Of a stretch of 64,000 nt of DNA, positions 15,485 through 24,278 are shown in pieces (position 1 is the stretch's first letter; each line of letters opens with the position of its first letter). Source of the stretch: Ga0077527 sp964486865 (GTDB lineage Bacteria; Pseudomonadota; Gammaproteobacteria; Burkholderiales; SG8-41). The notes beneath the pieces are model-generated. The model saw nothing but the letters and a program-made list of their open reading frames with translations, had not been told where the DNA came from and made no database searches. Location: contig CAZAOZ010000003.1 of NCBI GenBank assembly GCA_964486865.1, positions 1 to 64,000 on the forward strand, given 5' to 3'. A program made the translations under genes and the position numbers.

Positions 15485-16081
15485 TCAGGCCAGCAAATTC
15501 TCCACTGCGGCAAGCCGCGCGCGTTCAATCGTGCGACCTTCCGGCGTCGCGCGCGCCGGCACCCGCAGGTCGCGCAAATCAAACACAGTCAGCTCAACTT
15601 CGATTCCATCTTCGTCGATGGTAAACACCGGCAATACGCGCGCCTCCTGCCCGGCATACAGCCTGGTCTGCGTCGTCTTGTAGGCAATATCGCGGTTGAT
15701 CAGCAGCAGTTCCACCGCCTTGATATCGTCGGTAAACAACTGCAGATGTATGCCGGCATATGGCCCCGCAATGCCGGATAGCGCCGATCCGGTCAGGTGC
15801 GGGTCAAAGGCAGCCAGCCCGCGCATGACCTTCGCCGCGTGCTGGCGCAATTCGCGTACCCGTTGCGCCTGGTCATCACTCTGGTAAATCCCCTGGTATT
15901 CCCGCAACGCTGCGTCGATCTCGTCGTTGGTCGGCAGCCTGCCTGATTCCGGGATGCCCAGCTGTTTCGCCGCCTTGCGCTTGGCGAGCCCGTAGTCCTC
16001 GATACCATCCTGCGCCATCAGGCGTGCAGCTTGGACGGCAATCGCGCTGCGGGTGTCATCGCGGCTCCGTTCCCTGGGCAT
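15485..16081 (-). CDS. Uncharacterised protein with nucleotidyltransferase-like motif
   Basis: 198 residues. The N-terminal half is helical and charged (RSAIAVQAARLMAQDGIEDY, LAKRKAAKQLGIPE). The segment LTGSALSGIAGPYAGIHLQLF near residue 100 resembles the GS-x-AxG-x-SDIDL core of minimal nucleotidyltransferases, but Gly-Ile-His stands where the first metal aspartates would be. Homologues next to hemB or ponA in betaproteobacteria are, as I recall, often labelled ligase without support. AGGAGTG precedes the ATG. It lies 9 bases downstream of the penicillin-binding protein gene, so the two are probably co-transcribed. The role is unknown; loss of metal ligands suggests a non-catalytic domain. 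Confidence 0.7.
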   Translation of the reverse strand: MPRERSRDDTRSAIAVQAARLMAQDGIEDYGLAKRKAAKQLGIPESGRLPTNDEIDAALREYQGIYQSDDQAQRVRELRQHAAKVMRGLAAFDPHLTGSALSGIAGPYAGIHLQLFTDDIKAVELLLINRDIAYKTTQTRLYAGQEARVLPVFTIDEDGIEVELTVFDLRDLRVPARATPEGRTIERARLAAVENLLA

Positions 16082-16090
16082 GCGACACTC

Positions 16091-18403
16091 CTAAAACAAT
16101 TGGTTGCGGACTTCGTCCGGCAGCTTCTCGCCTCCGGCCGCGCCCTCCGGTGCGCGATCCGGCGCCGGGAATTCCTGATAAAAATATTCGCTGATGCCGC
16201 CTTCCGCGGAACGCAATCCGGTTTCGGGATTGATCTGCATCGTCACTACGCCGGACGGGGGGCCGAACGGCTCCTCGGGCGCGTCTTTCAATACCGCCCC
16301 CATGTAGCTGATCCAGATTGGCAGTGCGGCACTGCCGCCTGTTTCGTTACGACCCAGCGTTTTGGGCTGATCGAAACCCATCCATGCGATCGCGACAAGA
16401 TTGTCCTGGAAACCACAGAACCAGGCGTCAACAAACTCGTTGGTGGTGCCGGTCTTGCCGGCAAGATCGTTGCGCTTCAATTGCATGGCGCGCGTAGCCG
16501 TTCCTGAACGGATCACGTCGCGCATGATGCTCGTCATGATGAAAGCATTGCGCGGATCGATGACCCGCTCGGCGGATTCACCGGCGACCTGCGGCTGGTT
16601 GACCAGCAATACATTGCCCTTGCTGTCCTCCACGCGCTCGACGAAATACGGCGTGACCCGGTAGCCGCCATTGGCAAATATCGAATACGCGCCCAGCATC
16701 TGCATCGGGGTCACATTGCCGGCACCCAATGCCATCGTCAGGTACGGCGGATGCAGCCTGGGATCAAAGCCGAAGCGGGCTATGTAATCCTGGGCATATT
16801 GCGGATTGATGGCCTGCAGTACGCGCACCGATACCAGATTTTTCGACTTGGCAAGCGCCGTGCGCAACCGTAGCGGTCCGTCGAACTTGCCATCGTAGTT
16901 CTTCGGCTCCCACGGCTCGGATCCGGTCTGCGCCGCAGTAAAAGTCAGCGGCGCATCATTGACCACGGTTGCCGCCGTGAATCCCTTCTCCAGCGCCGCC
17001 GAGTAAATAAATGGCTTGAAGCTCGATCCGGGCTGGCGCAGGGCCTGGGTCACATGGTTGAACTGATTGCGGTTGAAATCAAAACCGCCGATCAGCGCGC
17101 GAATTGCGCCAGTGCGCGGATCAGCGGCAACCAGCGCCGATTCGACGGCAGGCAGCTGCGTAATATGCCAGCGGTTTTTCGCTTCCTGCGTGATGCGCAC
17201 AATGTCGCCGCGGCGCAGCCGCTGGTTGGGCGCTGCCCGGTCGCCGAGCAGGCGCGCTGCGAATTTCAACCCGTCTTCGGTAATCGCAATTCTCCCGCCG
17301 CCGGATCGGTAAACGCGCACCAGTTTCGGCGTCGCATCAAGGACTATCGCGGCATGCATGTCCTCGCTGTCCGGCGCATCCTGCAGCGCTTCCTCGAGCC
17401 GTTCGTCGGTCAGTTCGCCAACCAGCTCAACGTGGGCTTCCGGTCCACGGTAACCGTGACGCCTGTCATACTCGGAAACACCCTTGCGCAGCGCTTCATA
17501 AGCTGCCCGCTGATGATCGGTGCGCAGCGTGGTGCGCACGATCAGACCGCGGGTATAGATGTCTTCGCCATAGCGCTCGAACATCTGCGCCCTCACCATC
17601 TCGGCAAAGTAATCGGCGCGCACACCGTAATTATTCAGGACTTGCCGGACTTCCGGCACCTCCTTGTCGGCATGCGCAAGCTGCTGTGGCGTAATCATGC
17701 CCAGCTCGCGCATGCGCCGCAGCACATACTGCTGGCGGAGTTTTGCGCGCGCCGGATTGGCGACCGGATTGAATCGCGACGGCGCCTTGGGCAATCCGGC
17801 GAGCATGGCCTGCTCGCCGAGGGTCAGATCCCCCAGCGGCTTGCCGTAGTAGATCTGCGCAGCGGCCGCAAAGCCGTAGGCCCGTTGCCCCAGGTAGATC
17901 TGATTGATGTACAGCTCGATGATCTGCTGCTTGCTGAGGCTGGATTCGATCTTGAATGCCAGCAGCATTTCATTGAACTTGCGGGTCAGCGTTTTTTCCT
18001 TGGTCAGGAAAAAATTACGCGCAACCTGCATGGTAATGGTGGACGCACCCTGACGCACGCCGCCCGAAACGAAGTTCGACAACGCGGCGCGGGCGACCCC
18101 GACGTAATCCACGCCGCCGTGCTGGTAGAACCGCTCGTCTTCGGCGGCAACGATGGCATCAACCAGGGATTTTGGCACCTGGGCCAGGGCAACCACGGCG
18201 CGGCGCTCTTCGCCGAACTCGCCGATCAGCTTGCCGTCCGCGCTATAGACCCTGAGCGGGATTTTGGGCTGATAATCCGTCAAAGCCTCCAGCGACGGGA
18301 GGGTCGGATAAACGATCGCGGCAGCGAAGCCGAGGACCAGCGCGCCGGCTGCAGCCAGCAAAAATACCAGTAATAGTGGGAAAACCCACCAACGAACAGA
18401 CAT
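16091..18403 (-). CDS. mrcA: Penicillin-binding protein 1A (bifunctional peptidoglycan synthase)
   Basis: 770 residues. One N-terminal membrane segment (about residues 5-30) anchors it in the inner membrane. A GT51 glycosyltransferase follows, with catalytic Glu in EDERFYQHGGVD (88-99) and the motifs QGASTITMQVARN and KTLTRKFNEM. The transpeptidase has SSFKPF (serine near residue 460), SKN and KTGTT near residue 648. It polymerises and cross-links peptidoglycan. Its divergence from pilMNOPQ, with 230 bases between, is a recurrent beta/gammaproteobacterial arrangement. No convincing promoter for either direction was found in that gap. Confidence 0.95.
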   Translation of the reverse strand: MSVRWWVFPLLLVFLLAAAGALVLGFAAAIVYPTLPSLEALTDYQPKIPLRVYSADGKLIGEFGEERRAVVALAQVPKSLVDAIVAAEDERFYQHGGVDYVGVARAALSNFVSGGVRQGASTITMQVARNFFLTKEKTLTRKFNEMLLAFKIESSLSKQQIIELYINQIYLGQRAYGFAAAAQIYYGKPLGDLTLGEQAMLAGLPKAPSRFNPVANPARAKLRQQYVLRRMRELGMITPQQLAHADKEVPEVRQVLNNYGVRADYFAEMVRAQMFERYGEDIYTRGLIVRTTLRTDHQRAAYEALRKGVSEYDRRHGYRGPEAHVELVGELTDERLEEALQDAPDSEDMHAAIVLDATPKLVRVYRSGGGRIAITEDGLKFAARLLGDRAAPNQRLRRGDIVRITQEAKNRWHITQLPAVESALVAADPRTGAIRALIGGFDFNRNQFNHVTQALRQPGSSFKPFIYSAALEKGFTAATVVNDAPLTFTAAQTGSEPWEPKNYDGKFDGPLRLRTALAKSKNLVSVRVLQAINPQYAQDYIARFGFDPRLHPPYLTMALGAGNVTPMQMLGAYSIFANGGYRVTPYFVERVEDSKGNVLLVNQPQVAGESAERVIDPRNAFIMTSIMRDVIRSGTATRAMQLKRNDLAGKTGTTNEFVDAWFCGFQDNLVAIAWMGFDQPKTLGRNETGGSAALPIWISYMGAVLKDAPEEPFGPPSGVVTMQINPETGLRSAEGGISEYFYQEFPAPDRAPEGAAGGEKLPDEVRNQLF

Positions 18404-18633
18404 CTAGTGGAAAACTTCTTTTGTGAAAAAAGTCAAATGAATCTGTGGGTTACGCGCCACATCTCATGCAAAATCTTATTGCTTGAATGCCAAAAATCCT
18501 GCACAGTAGATGGTGACGCGGGAGCATTATAGGCGGATAGCACCGCAAAAGGAATGCGGCGGAAAGCCTTTACTTAATAAAAGGTTGCTGCTAATGTCTA
18601 AAGTAACTTATGTGGAGTTCGCGCTAAGAATAT

Positions 18634-19740
18634 ATGGCTAAAGGAAAATTCAGCCTGAACTTCGACGCCATCGAGGGTCTGTTCAAGCCCAAAATGCCGC
18701 CGCTGATCGGCGCAGACATCAGCTCCTCAGCGGTGAAGATGGTTGAAATTGCTGACGCGGGCAAAGGTGGCTTCCGTCTTGAACGCTACGCCATCGAACC
18801 GCTGCCCACCGAATCCGTGGTCGAGGGCAATATCAACAATCTCGACGCCGTTATCGAAGCCGTCAAGCGCTGCCACAAGCGGTTGGGAACGAATTTCAAG
18901 AATATTGCGATGGCGCTGCCCAACGCGGCTGTCATCAGCAAAAAGGTTCTGGTGCCGGCCGGCCAGTCGGACGACGATCTGGGCCTGCAGGTGCAAACCG
19001 AGGCCAATCAGTACATTCCTTTTTCGCTCGACGAAGTCAATCTGGACTACCAGGTTGTCGGCCCTGCCCCCAACAGCCCGGAAGACGTGGAAGTGCTGAT
19101 CGCCGCCTCGCGCAAGGACAAGATTGAGGATCGTCTAGCCGTTGCCGAAGGCGCCGGACTGAATGCAATCGTCATGGATGTTGATTTGTTCGCCGCGCAA
19201 TCCGCGTTTGAACTGATCGAAGCCACCATGCCGGATCGCGGGCGCGAGTTGAACATTGCCGTCGTCGATATCGGCGCCTCGGTGATGAATGTCAACGTGA
19301 TGCGCAATGACCAGTCGATTTACATGCGCGAGCAGCCTTTTGGCGGCATGCAGCTCACCCAGGAAATCCAGAACAAATTCGGTCTCTCCGCCGAAGAAGC
19401 AGAAGCGGCAAAGCGCGCCGGCGGGCTGCCGGAGAATTACGGGGCCGAAGTACTGCAACCGTTCATGGACAACCTGGGGCAGGAGATCGCGCGCGCCATC
19501 CAGTTCTTCTTTTCATCGACACAGTACAACAAGATTGACCACATCGTGCTCTCCGGCGGCTGCGCGGCAATTCCCGGCATGGACGAGGCGGTCGCCAAAC
19601 GTACGCAAGTGGAGACCACCGTCGCCAATCCGTTCTCGAACATGGCGCTGTCCTCACGCATCCGGCCGAAGAACCTGATACAGGACGCGCCGTCGCTGAT
19701 GGTGGCTTGCGGCCTTGCCATGAGGAGATTTGACCGATGA
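18634..19740 (+). CDS. pilM: Type IV pilus inner-membrane platform protein PilM
   Basis: 368 residues. An actin/FtsA-like ATPase fold is shown by LIGADISSSAVKMVEI near residue 30, MALPNAAVISKKV near residue 90, VVDIGASVMNVNVM near residue 210 and HIVLSGGCAAIPGM near residue 310. It is cytoplasmic and binds the N-terminal tail of PilN, linking the pilus motor to the alignment complex. It is the first gene of pilMNOPQ. Its stop overlaps the pilN start by four bases (ATGA). The 230-base upstream gap shows AT-rich stretches but no clear promoter. Confidence 0.95.
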   Translation: MAKGKFSLNFDAIEGLFKPKMPPLIGADISSSAVKMVEIADAGKGGFRLERYAIEPLPTESVVEGNINNLDAVIEAVKRCHKRLGTNFKNIAMALPNAAVISKKVLVPAGQSDDDLGLQVQTEANQYIPFSLDEVNLDYQVVGPAPNSPEDVEVLIAASRKDKIEDRLAVAEGAGLNAIVMDVDLFAAQSAFELIEATMPDRGRELNIAVVDIGASVMNVNVMRNDQSIYMREQPFGGMQLTQEIQNKFGLSAEEAEAAKRAGGLPENYGAEVLQPFMDNLGQEIARAIQFFFSSTQYNKIDHIVLSGGCAAIPGMDEAVAKRTQVETTVANPFSNMALSSRIRPKNLIQDAPSLMVACGLAMRRFDR

Positions 19741-20318
19741 GCGCACGCATCAATCTCTTGCCGCATCGCGAGATGCGGCGCAAGGAACAGCAGAAACAGT
19801 TTTTTGTCATGCTGGGCGTGGTAATCGGTGCAAGTGCCGCGATCTGGTTCGGCGTACATGGCTACCTCGACGGGCAACTGACCAACCAGCAGGCTCGGAA
19901 CAAGTATCTCGAAGGCGAAATCGTCAAGCTCGACAAGGAAATCGCCGAAATCAACAAGCTGAAGGAACAGACCGCCTCCTTGCTCAAGCGCAAGCAAGTG
20001 GTTGAAACGCTGCAGAGCAACCGTGCCGAGGTTGTGCATCTGCTCGACCAATTGGTGCGCCAGTTGCCGGATGGCATGTATCTGAAGTCCATCAAGCAGC
20101 AAGGATCCAAGGTCACCATTACCGGATTCACCCAGTCCCAGGCGCGGGTTTCCACGCTGATGCGCAACCTTGAAGGCTCCCAGTACCTGCAGAACGCCAA
20201 TCTCGTGGAAATCAAGGCCGCCACTGCCGGCGGACTGCGTATCAATGAGTTCACGATGAACATCGACGTGACGCGCATCGCTGAACCCGACGCCAAGAAA
20301 GGCGGAAGGAAGGGCTGA
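19737..20318 (+). CDS. pilN: Type IV pilus assembly protein PilN
   Basis: 193 residues. The cytoplasmic tail begins ARINLLPHREMRRKEQ; INLLP is the motif that inserts into PilM. One membrane segment (about 20-42, FFVMLGVVIGASAAIWFGV) is followed by a coiled coil (about 45-90) and a small ferredoxin-like periplasmic domain (QQGSKVTITGFTQSQARV). It pairs with PilO in the inner-membrane alignment complex. It is translationally coupled to pilM and two bases from pilO. Confidence 0.94.
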   Translation: MSARINLLPHREMRRKEQQKQFFVMLGVVIGASAAIWFGVHGYLDGQLTNQQARNKYLEGEIVKLDKEIAEINKLKEQTASLLKRKQVVETLQSNRAEVVHLLDQLVRQLPDGMYLKSIKQQGSKVTITGFTQSQARVSTLMRNLEGSQYLQNANLVEIKAATAGGLRINEFTMNIDVTRIAEPDAKKGGRKG

Positions 20319-20320
20319 TC

Positions 20321-20953
20321 ATGACTCTGGACGAACTCAAACGACTGGATCCCAAAAAGATCGGCAGTTGGCCGATCCTCCCCAAGCTGGGCGTGCTGCT
20401 GCTGCTGCTGCTGCTGCTCGTGTTTGCCAGCTATTGGTTTGACTGGCAGGACCAGATCACACAGATAGATGGCGCGAAAGCCAAGGAAGAGCAGTTGCGA
20501 ACCACCTTCCTCGATAAAAAGAAGCAGGCCATCGACCTGCCCGCCTACCGCAAGCAACTGGTCGATATCGAGTCCCAGTTCGGTGCGTTGCTGAAGCAAT
20601 TGCCCGGCAAATCCGAAATGGATGCCCTGCTGACCGACATCAACCAAGCCGGCTTGGGGCGTGGACTGCAATTCGAGCTGTTTCGCCCTGCCGCCTCCGA
20701 AGCAGCGAAGGACTTTTATGCGGAATTGCCGATTTCCATTCGACTCACCGGCAACTATCACGATATCGGCTCATTCGCGAGCGACATCGGGAAACTCTCG
20801 CGCATTGTCACGCTCAACGACATCGCGCTCGCCAGCGCCAAGGACGGCCTGACGCTGGATGCGACGGCCAAAACATTCCGTTACCTCGATGAGAGCGAAC
20901 TGGCAGCGCAGCGCAAGGCCGCCGCCAAGCCCGCCGCGGGAGCCAAGAAATGA
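20321..20953 (+). CDS. pilO: Type IV pilus assembly protein PilO
   Basis: 210 residues. A short cytoplasmic tail is followed by a very leucine-rich membrane segment (about 23-42), encoded in part by seven uninterrupted CTG codons (20396-20416). A coiled coil and a periplasmic domain follow (LPGKSEMDALLTDINQAGL, IRLTGNYHDIGSFASDI). It forms heterodimers with PilN and contacts PilP. Its end overlaps the pilP start by four bases. The C-terminal tail AAAKPAAGAKK is low complexity. Confidence 0.94.
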   Translation: MTLDELKRLDPKKIGSWPILPKLGVLLLLLLLLVFASYWFDWQDQITQIDGAKAKEEQLRTTFLDKKKQAIDLPAYRKQLVDIESQFGALLKQLPGKSEMDALLTDINQAGLGRGLQFELFRPAASEAAKDFYAELPISIRLTGNYHDIGSFASDIGKLSRIVTLNDIALASAKDGLTLDATAKTFRYLDESELAAQRKAAAKPAAGAKK

Positions 20954-21480
20954 ACGCCAAGCATGCAATTCTGGCCGTGTCCTGCGCACTGGCGCTGGGT
21001 GCCTGCGGCGGCGAGGAACACTCCGACCTGCGGCAGTTCGTCAAGGAATCCGACAAGATGCAGGGTGGTCGCATTCCGCCGCTGCCCGAAGTCAAACCGT
21101 ATGAGCCGTTTGCATACAATGCCTACGACCTGACCGACCCATTCAAACCGCGCAAGATCGAGCCTCCGAAATCGGCAGCCAAAGGCGGCATACAGCCCGA
21201 TCTCAATCGCCCACGCGAGGCGCTTGAAGCATACCCGCTCGAGAATCTGGCGATGGTCGGGACACTGCAGCAAAAAGGGAAGGTTTTTGCGCTGGTCAAA
21301 GCGCCGGACAAAGGGCTCTACCGCGTCTCTTCGGGCAACTATCTCGGCCAGAACTTTGGCCGGATCGTGGCAATTACGGAAACGGATATCAAACTCAAGG
21401 AAATTGTTCAGGACAGCGGCGGCAACTGGGAAGAAAAAGAACAGGCGCTGCAGCTGCAAGAACAGGAGACTAAAAAATGA
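20950..21480 (+). CDS. pilP: Type IV pilus lipoprotein PilP
   Basis: 176 residues. A lipoprotein signal with lipobox LGAC gives a lipid-anchored cysteine at residue 18. The disordered linker is followed by the PilP beta-sandwich (PRKIEPP, LENLAMVGTLQQKGKVFALV, DKGLYRVSSGNYLGQNFGRI). It bridges the PilNO dimer and the N-terminal domains of the PilQ secretin. It is coupled by four-base overlaps to both pilO and pilQ. Confidence 0.94.
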   Translation: MNAKHAILAVSCALALGACGGEEHSDLRQFVKESDKMQGGRIPPLPEVKPYEPFAYNAYDLTDPFKPRKIEPPKSAAKGGIQPDLNRPREALEAYPLENLAMVGTLQQKGKVFALVKAPDKGLYRVSSGNYLGQNFGRIVAITETDIKLKEIVQDSGGNWEEKEQALQLQEQETKK

Positions 21481-23591
21481 TTCGATTTTTCGAACTCAAA
21501 AAACACTTTTTCGGTCTGGTGGCCACAGCCGGCTTCGCCTTGGCGGCGACAGCGGGCTACGCCCAGAACACCATTGAGTCCATCAACGTATCCGGACAGC
21601 AGGGCGGTGCCACTGTCGTCAGGATCAACCTGAAGTCGGCTCCCGCTGCGGTACCCGCGAGTTTCGCGGTCAACAACCCGCCGCGCATCGCCTTCGACTT
21701 TCCCAACACCACCAACGGCATGGGCAAGACCGTGCAGGAGGTCGGTGAGGGAGACGTCCGCCGTGTGAATATCGTGCAGGCCGGCGACCGCTCGCGCGTG
21801 GTGCTCGAAACAGGCAAGGCCCTGGGTTACGACACCCGCGTCGAGGGCAATGCCATCCTGATTACACTGGGTGGAGCAGCTTCCGCAGGCGCTTCATCGG
21901 CGGCCGCTACGCAGACGTTCGCGCCGGTCAAGCCCGGTGACGGCAAGCACAGCCTGCGTGATGTTGATTTTCGCCGCGGCCCGACCGGTGAAGGCCGCGT
22001 GATGGTGGATCTGTCGGACAACCAGGTAGGCATCGACCTCCGGGTCCAGGGTCGCTCGCTGATCGTGGATTTCCTTAACACCGCGACTCCGAAAAATCTT
22101 GAACGCAAGCTTGATGTGGTGGATTTCGGCACCCCTGTCGAAAGCATTGAAACCTTCACCCAAGGCGGCAACACCCGCATCGTCATTACGCCGAAGGGCG
22201 CCTGGGAGCACTCGGCATACCAGACCGACAAGCGCTTTACCGTTGAAGTCAAAAAGATTCCCGAGGATGCCAACCGGCTTGTGCAGGCGGGTTTCTCGGG
22301 TGAAAAACTCTCGCTCAATTTCCAGAACGTTGAAGTCCGCGCGGTGCTGCAGGTCATTGCCGACTTTACCGGCCTCAACGTAATCACCAGCGATACCGTC
22401 GGCGGCAGCCTGACGCTACGCCTGAAAGACGTGCCCTGGGATCAGGCGCTGGACATCATTCTGCAGAGCAAGGGTCTGGACATGCGCAAGACCGGCAATG
22501 TCGTCTGGATCGCGCCGCGCGACGAACTGGCTACCCGCGAAAAACTTGCGCTGGAGTCGCGCGCACAGATTTCCGACCTCGAACCCCTGCGCACTGAAAC
22601 CATGCAGGTGAATTACCAGAAAGCCGCGGATTTCCAGAAACTGCTGGCGGATCCGACGCAAAAAATACTGTCGAAGCGTGGCAGTGCGGTCGTCGATGTG
22701 CGCACCAATATGGTATTTGTGCAAGACACGCCGAGCCGTCTGGAGGAGATTCGCAAATTGCTGAAGCAGATCGACATCCCGGTACGCCAGGTGATGATTG
22801 AATCGCGCATCGTTGAAGCCACCGACACGTTCAGCCGCAATCTCGGTGCGCGCCTCGGTTTTCACGACCAGTCGGCTCAAGGATTCAAGATCGGTAGCGG
22901 GGGCGGACAAACGCGGGGGTTGTTTGGTGGAAGTATTAATGACACCGGTTTTCATACCGGGCAGATCGCGTCAGCGCCGCCTTTCACTGAATCCTTGTTC
23001 GTCAACTTGCCAGCACAGGGACTATCTGGTGCCACCCCGGGCGTGTTCTCATTTCTGCTGTTTAATGACAAAAGCTCAAAGTTCCTGAATCTCGAATTGT
23101 CCGCGCTACAAGCCGATGGCAAGGGCAAGATCATTTCCAGCCCGCGCGTCATCACGGCCGACAAGATCGAAGCGACCATTGAGCAGGGCACGGAAATTCC
23201 GTATCAGCAGGCAACGTCGAGCGGCGCGACGAGCGTGTCATTCCGCAAGGCCACGCTGTCGCTGAAAGTCAAGCCGCAGATCACACCGGATGACAACGTG
23301 ATCATGAGCCTGAAAGTCAACAAGGACAGCATCGGCCAGAACACGTTGTCGGGCCCGGCAATCGATACCAAGCAGGTCTCCACCGAAGTGCTGGTGGAAA
23401 ACGGCGGCACTGTGGTCATCGGCGGCATCTACACCCAGGACGAGCGTTCGACAACCACCAAGGTGCCGGTGCTCGGCGACCTGCCGTTTGTCGGCTTCCT
23501 GTTCAAAAACAACCAGCGCGTGGATGATCGTCGCGAACTGCTGATTTTCGTCTCGCCCAAGGTTCTGAAGGACAGCGTGACGCTGCGCTGA
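21477..23591 (+). CDS. pilQ: Type IV pilus secretin PilQ
   Basis: 704 residues. A signal peptide (about 1-29, ending ATAGYAQ) is followed by two AMIN domains (about 35-130 and 155-255) that bind peptidoglycan, then an STN/N0 domain (about 280-350, SLNFQNVEVRAVLQVIADF) and a secretin N1 domain. The secretin barrel has VMIESRIVEA, EIPYQQAT, KPQITPDD and VENGGTVVIGGIY near the end. It forms the outer-membrane pore through which pili extend. Within the barrel, residues 470-510 are Gly-rich. The gene is last in the pil operon and ends just before a strong terminator. Confidence 0.96.
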   Translation: MIRFFELKKHFFGLVATAGFALAATAGYAQNTIESINVSGQQGGATVVRINLKSAPAAVPASFAVNNPPRIAFDFPNTTNGMGKTVQEVGEGDVRRVNIVQAGDRSRVVLETGKALGYDTRVEGNAILITLGGAASAGASSAAATQTFAPVKPGDGKHSLRDVDFRRGPTGEGRVMVDLSDNQVGIDLRVQGRSLIVDFLNTATPKNLERKLDVVDFGTPVESIETFTQGGNTRIVITPKGAWEHSAYQTDKRFTVEVKKIPEDANRLVQAGFSGEKLSLNFQNVEVRAVLQVIADFTGLNVITSDTVGGSLTLRLKDVPWDQALDIILQSKGLDMRKTGNVVWIAPRDELATREKLALESRAQISDLEPLRTETMQVNYQKAADFQKLLADPTQKILSKRGSAVVDVRTNMVFVQDTPSRLEEIRKLLKQIDIPVRQVMIESRIVEATDTFSRNLGARLGFHDQSAQGFKIGSGGGQTRGLFGGSINDTGFHTGQIASAPPFTESLFVNLPAQGLSGATPGVFSFLLFNDKSSKFLNLELSALQADGKGKIISSPRVITADKIEATIEQGTEIPYQQATSSGATSVSFRKATLSLKVKPQITPDDNVIMSLKVNKDSIGQNTLSGPAIDTKQVSTEVLVENGGTVVIGGIYTQDERSTTTKVPVLGDLPFVGFLFKNNQRVDDRRELLIFVSPKVLKDSVTLR

Positions 23592-23610
23592 ACGGGACGA
23601 AGGCATCAAA

Positions 23611-23638
23611 GGCGGCGCGAATGCGCCGCCTTTTTTTT
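23611..23638 (+). terminator. Intrinsic terminator of the pilMNOPQ operon
   Basis: GGCGGCGC-gaat-GCGCCGCC followed by eight T, 20 bases after the pilQ stop. A textbook strong terminator; it separates pil from aroK-aroB-dgt. Confidence 0.92.
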
Positions 23639-23690
23639 GCCGCCTCGCAGCGCCGCACAGCAAAAACGCGGCTTCCGCTAGAATCACGTC

Positions 23691-24278
23691 ATGGCAACAA
23701 GTGATTCACCGGTTCCAATGCCTGTCGATAAACAGGACAACATCTTTCTGGTGGGCCTGATGGGCGCCGGAAAGACCTCCGTCGGACGCATGCTGGCCAA
23801 ACGGATGGGCAAGGATTTCCATGATTCCGACGCAGAGATCGAGCGCGCTACCGGCGTCAAAATTCCCGTTATTTTTGATATTGAGGGCGAGGCCGGTTTT
23901 CGCGGTCGCGAAGAGAAAATGATCGAGAAGCTGACTGCCCTGCAGGGCATCGTGCTGGCTACGGGAGGCGGCGCCGTGCTGTCCGCGGCAAACCGCGCCC
24001 GTCTGCGCGCGGGCGGCCGCATCATCTATCTGCGCGCAACCCCCGAAGATCTGTGGCGGCGTACGCGCCGTGACCGCAACCGCCCTTTATTGCAAACCAC
24101 CAACCCGCTGGCGCGACTGCGCGAATTGCATGCGCAACGCGACCCGCTGTACCACGAGATTGCCGATTTGATCGTCGATACGGGTTCGCAAAGCGTGGGG
24201 GCGCTGACCTCGCATATCCAGGCGCTGCTGGCCGAGCCGGTTGCGGAAGGACGTGATACCGAAGGCTCCCACGCATGA
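23691..24278 (+). CDS. aroK: Shikimate kinase
   Basis: 195 residues. Walker A is GLMGAGKTSVGR near residue 22. The shikimate-site segments are DFHDSDAEIE, FDIEGEAGFRGREE and ATGGGAVL, and the lid arginines are in RRDRNRPLL. It phosphorylates shikimate at O3. The N-terminal 15 residues before DNIFLVG are longer than usual. The start of aroB overlaps its stop by four bases; aroK-aroB adjacency after pilQ is a conserved proteobacterial block. Confidence 0.95.
   Translation: MATSDSPVPMPVDKQDNIFLVGLMGAGKTSVGRMLAKRMGKDFHDSDAEIERATGVKIPVIFDIEGEAGFRGREEKMIEKLTALQGIVLATGGGAVLSAANRARLRAGGRIIYLRATPEDLWRRTRRDRNRPLLQTTNPLARLRELHAQRDPLYHEIADLIVDTGSQSVGALTSHIQALLAEPVAEGRDTEGSHA

Noticed and set aside
18404..18633. 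Sigma-54 promoter for pilMNOPQ or mrcA
   Set aside because: No TGGCAC-N5-TTGC match was found; only weak AT-rich hexamers were seen, so no promoter is annotated.
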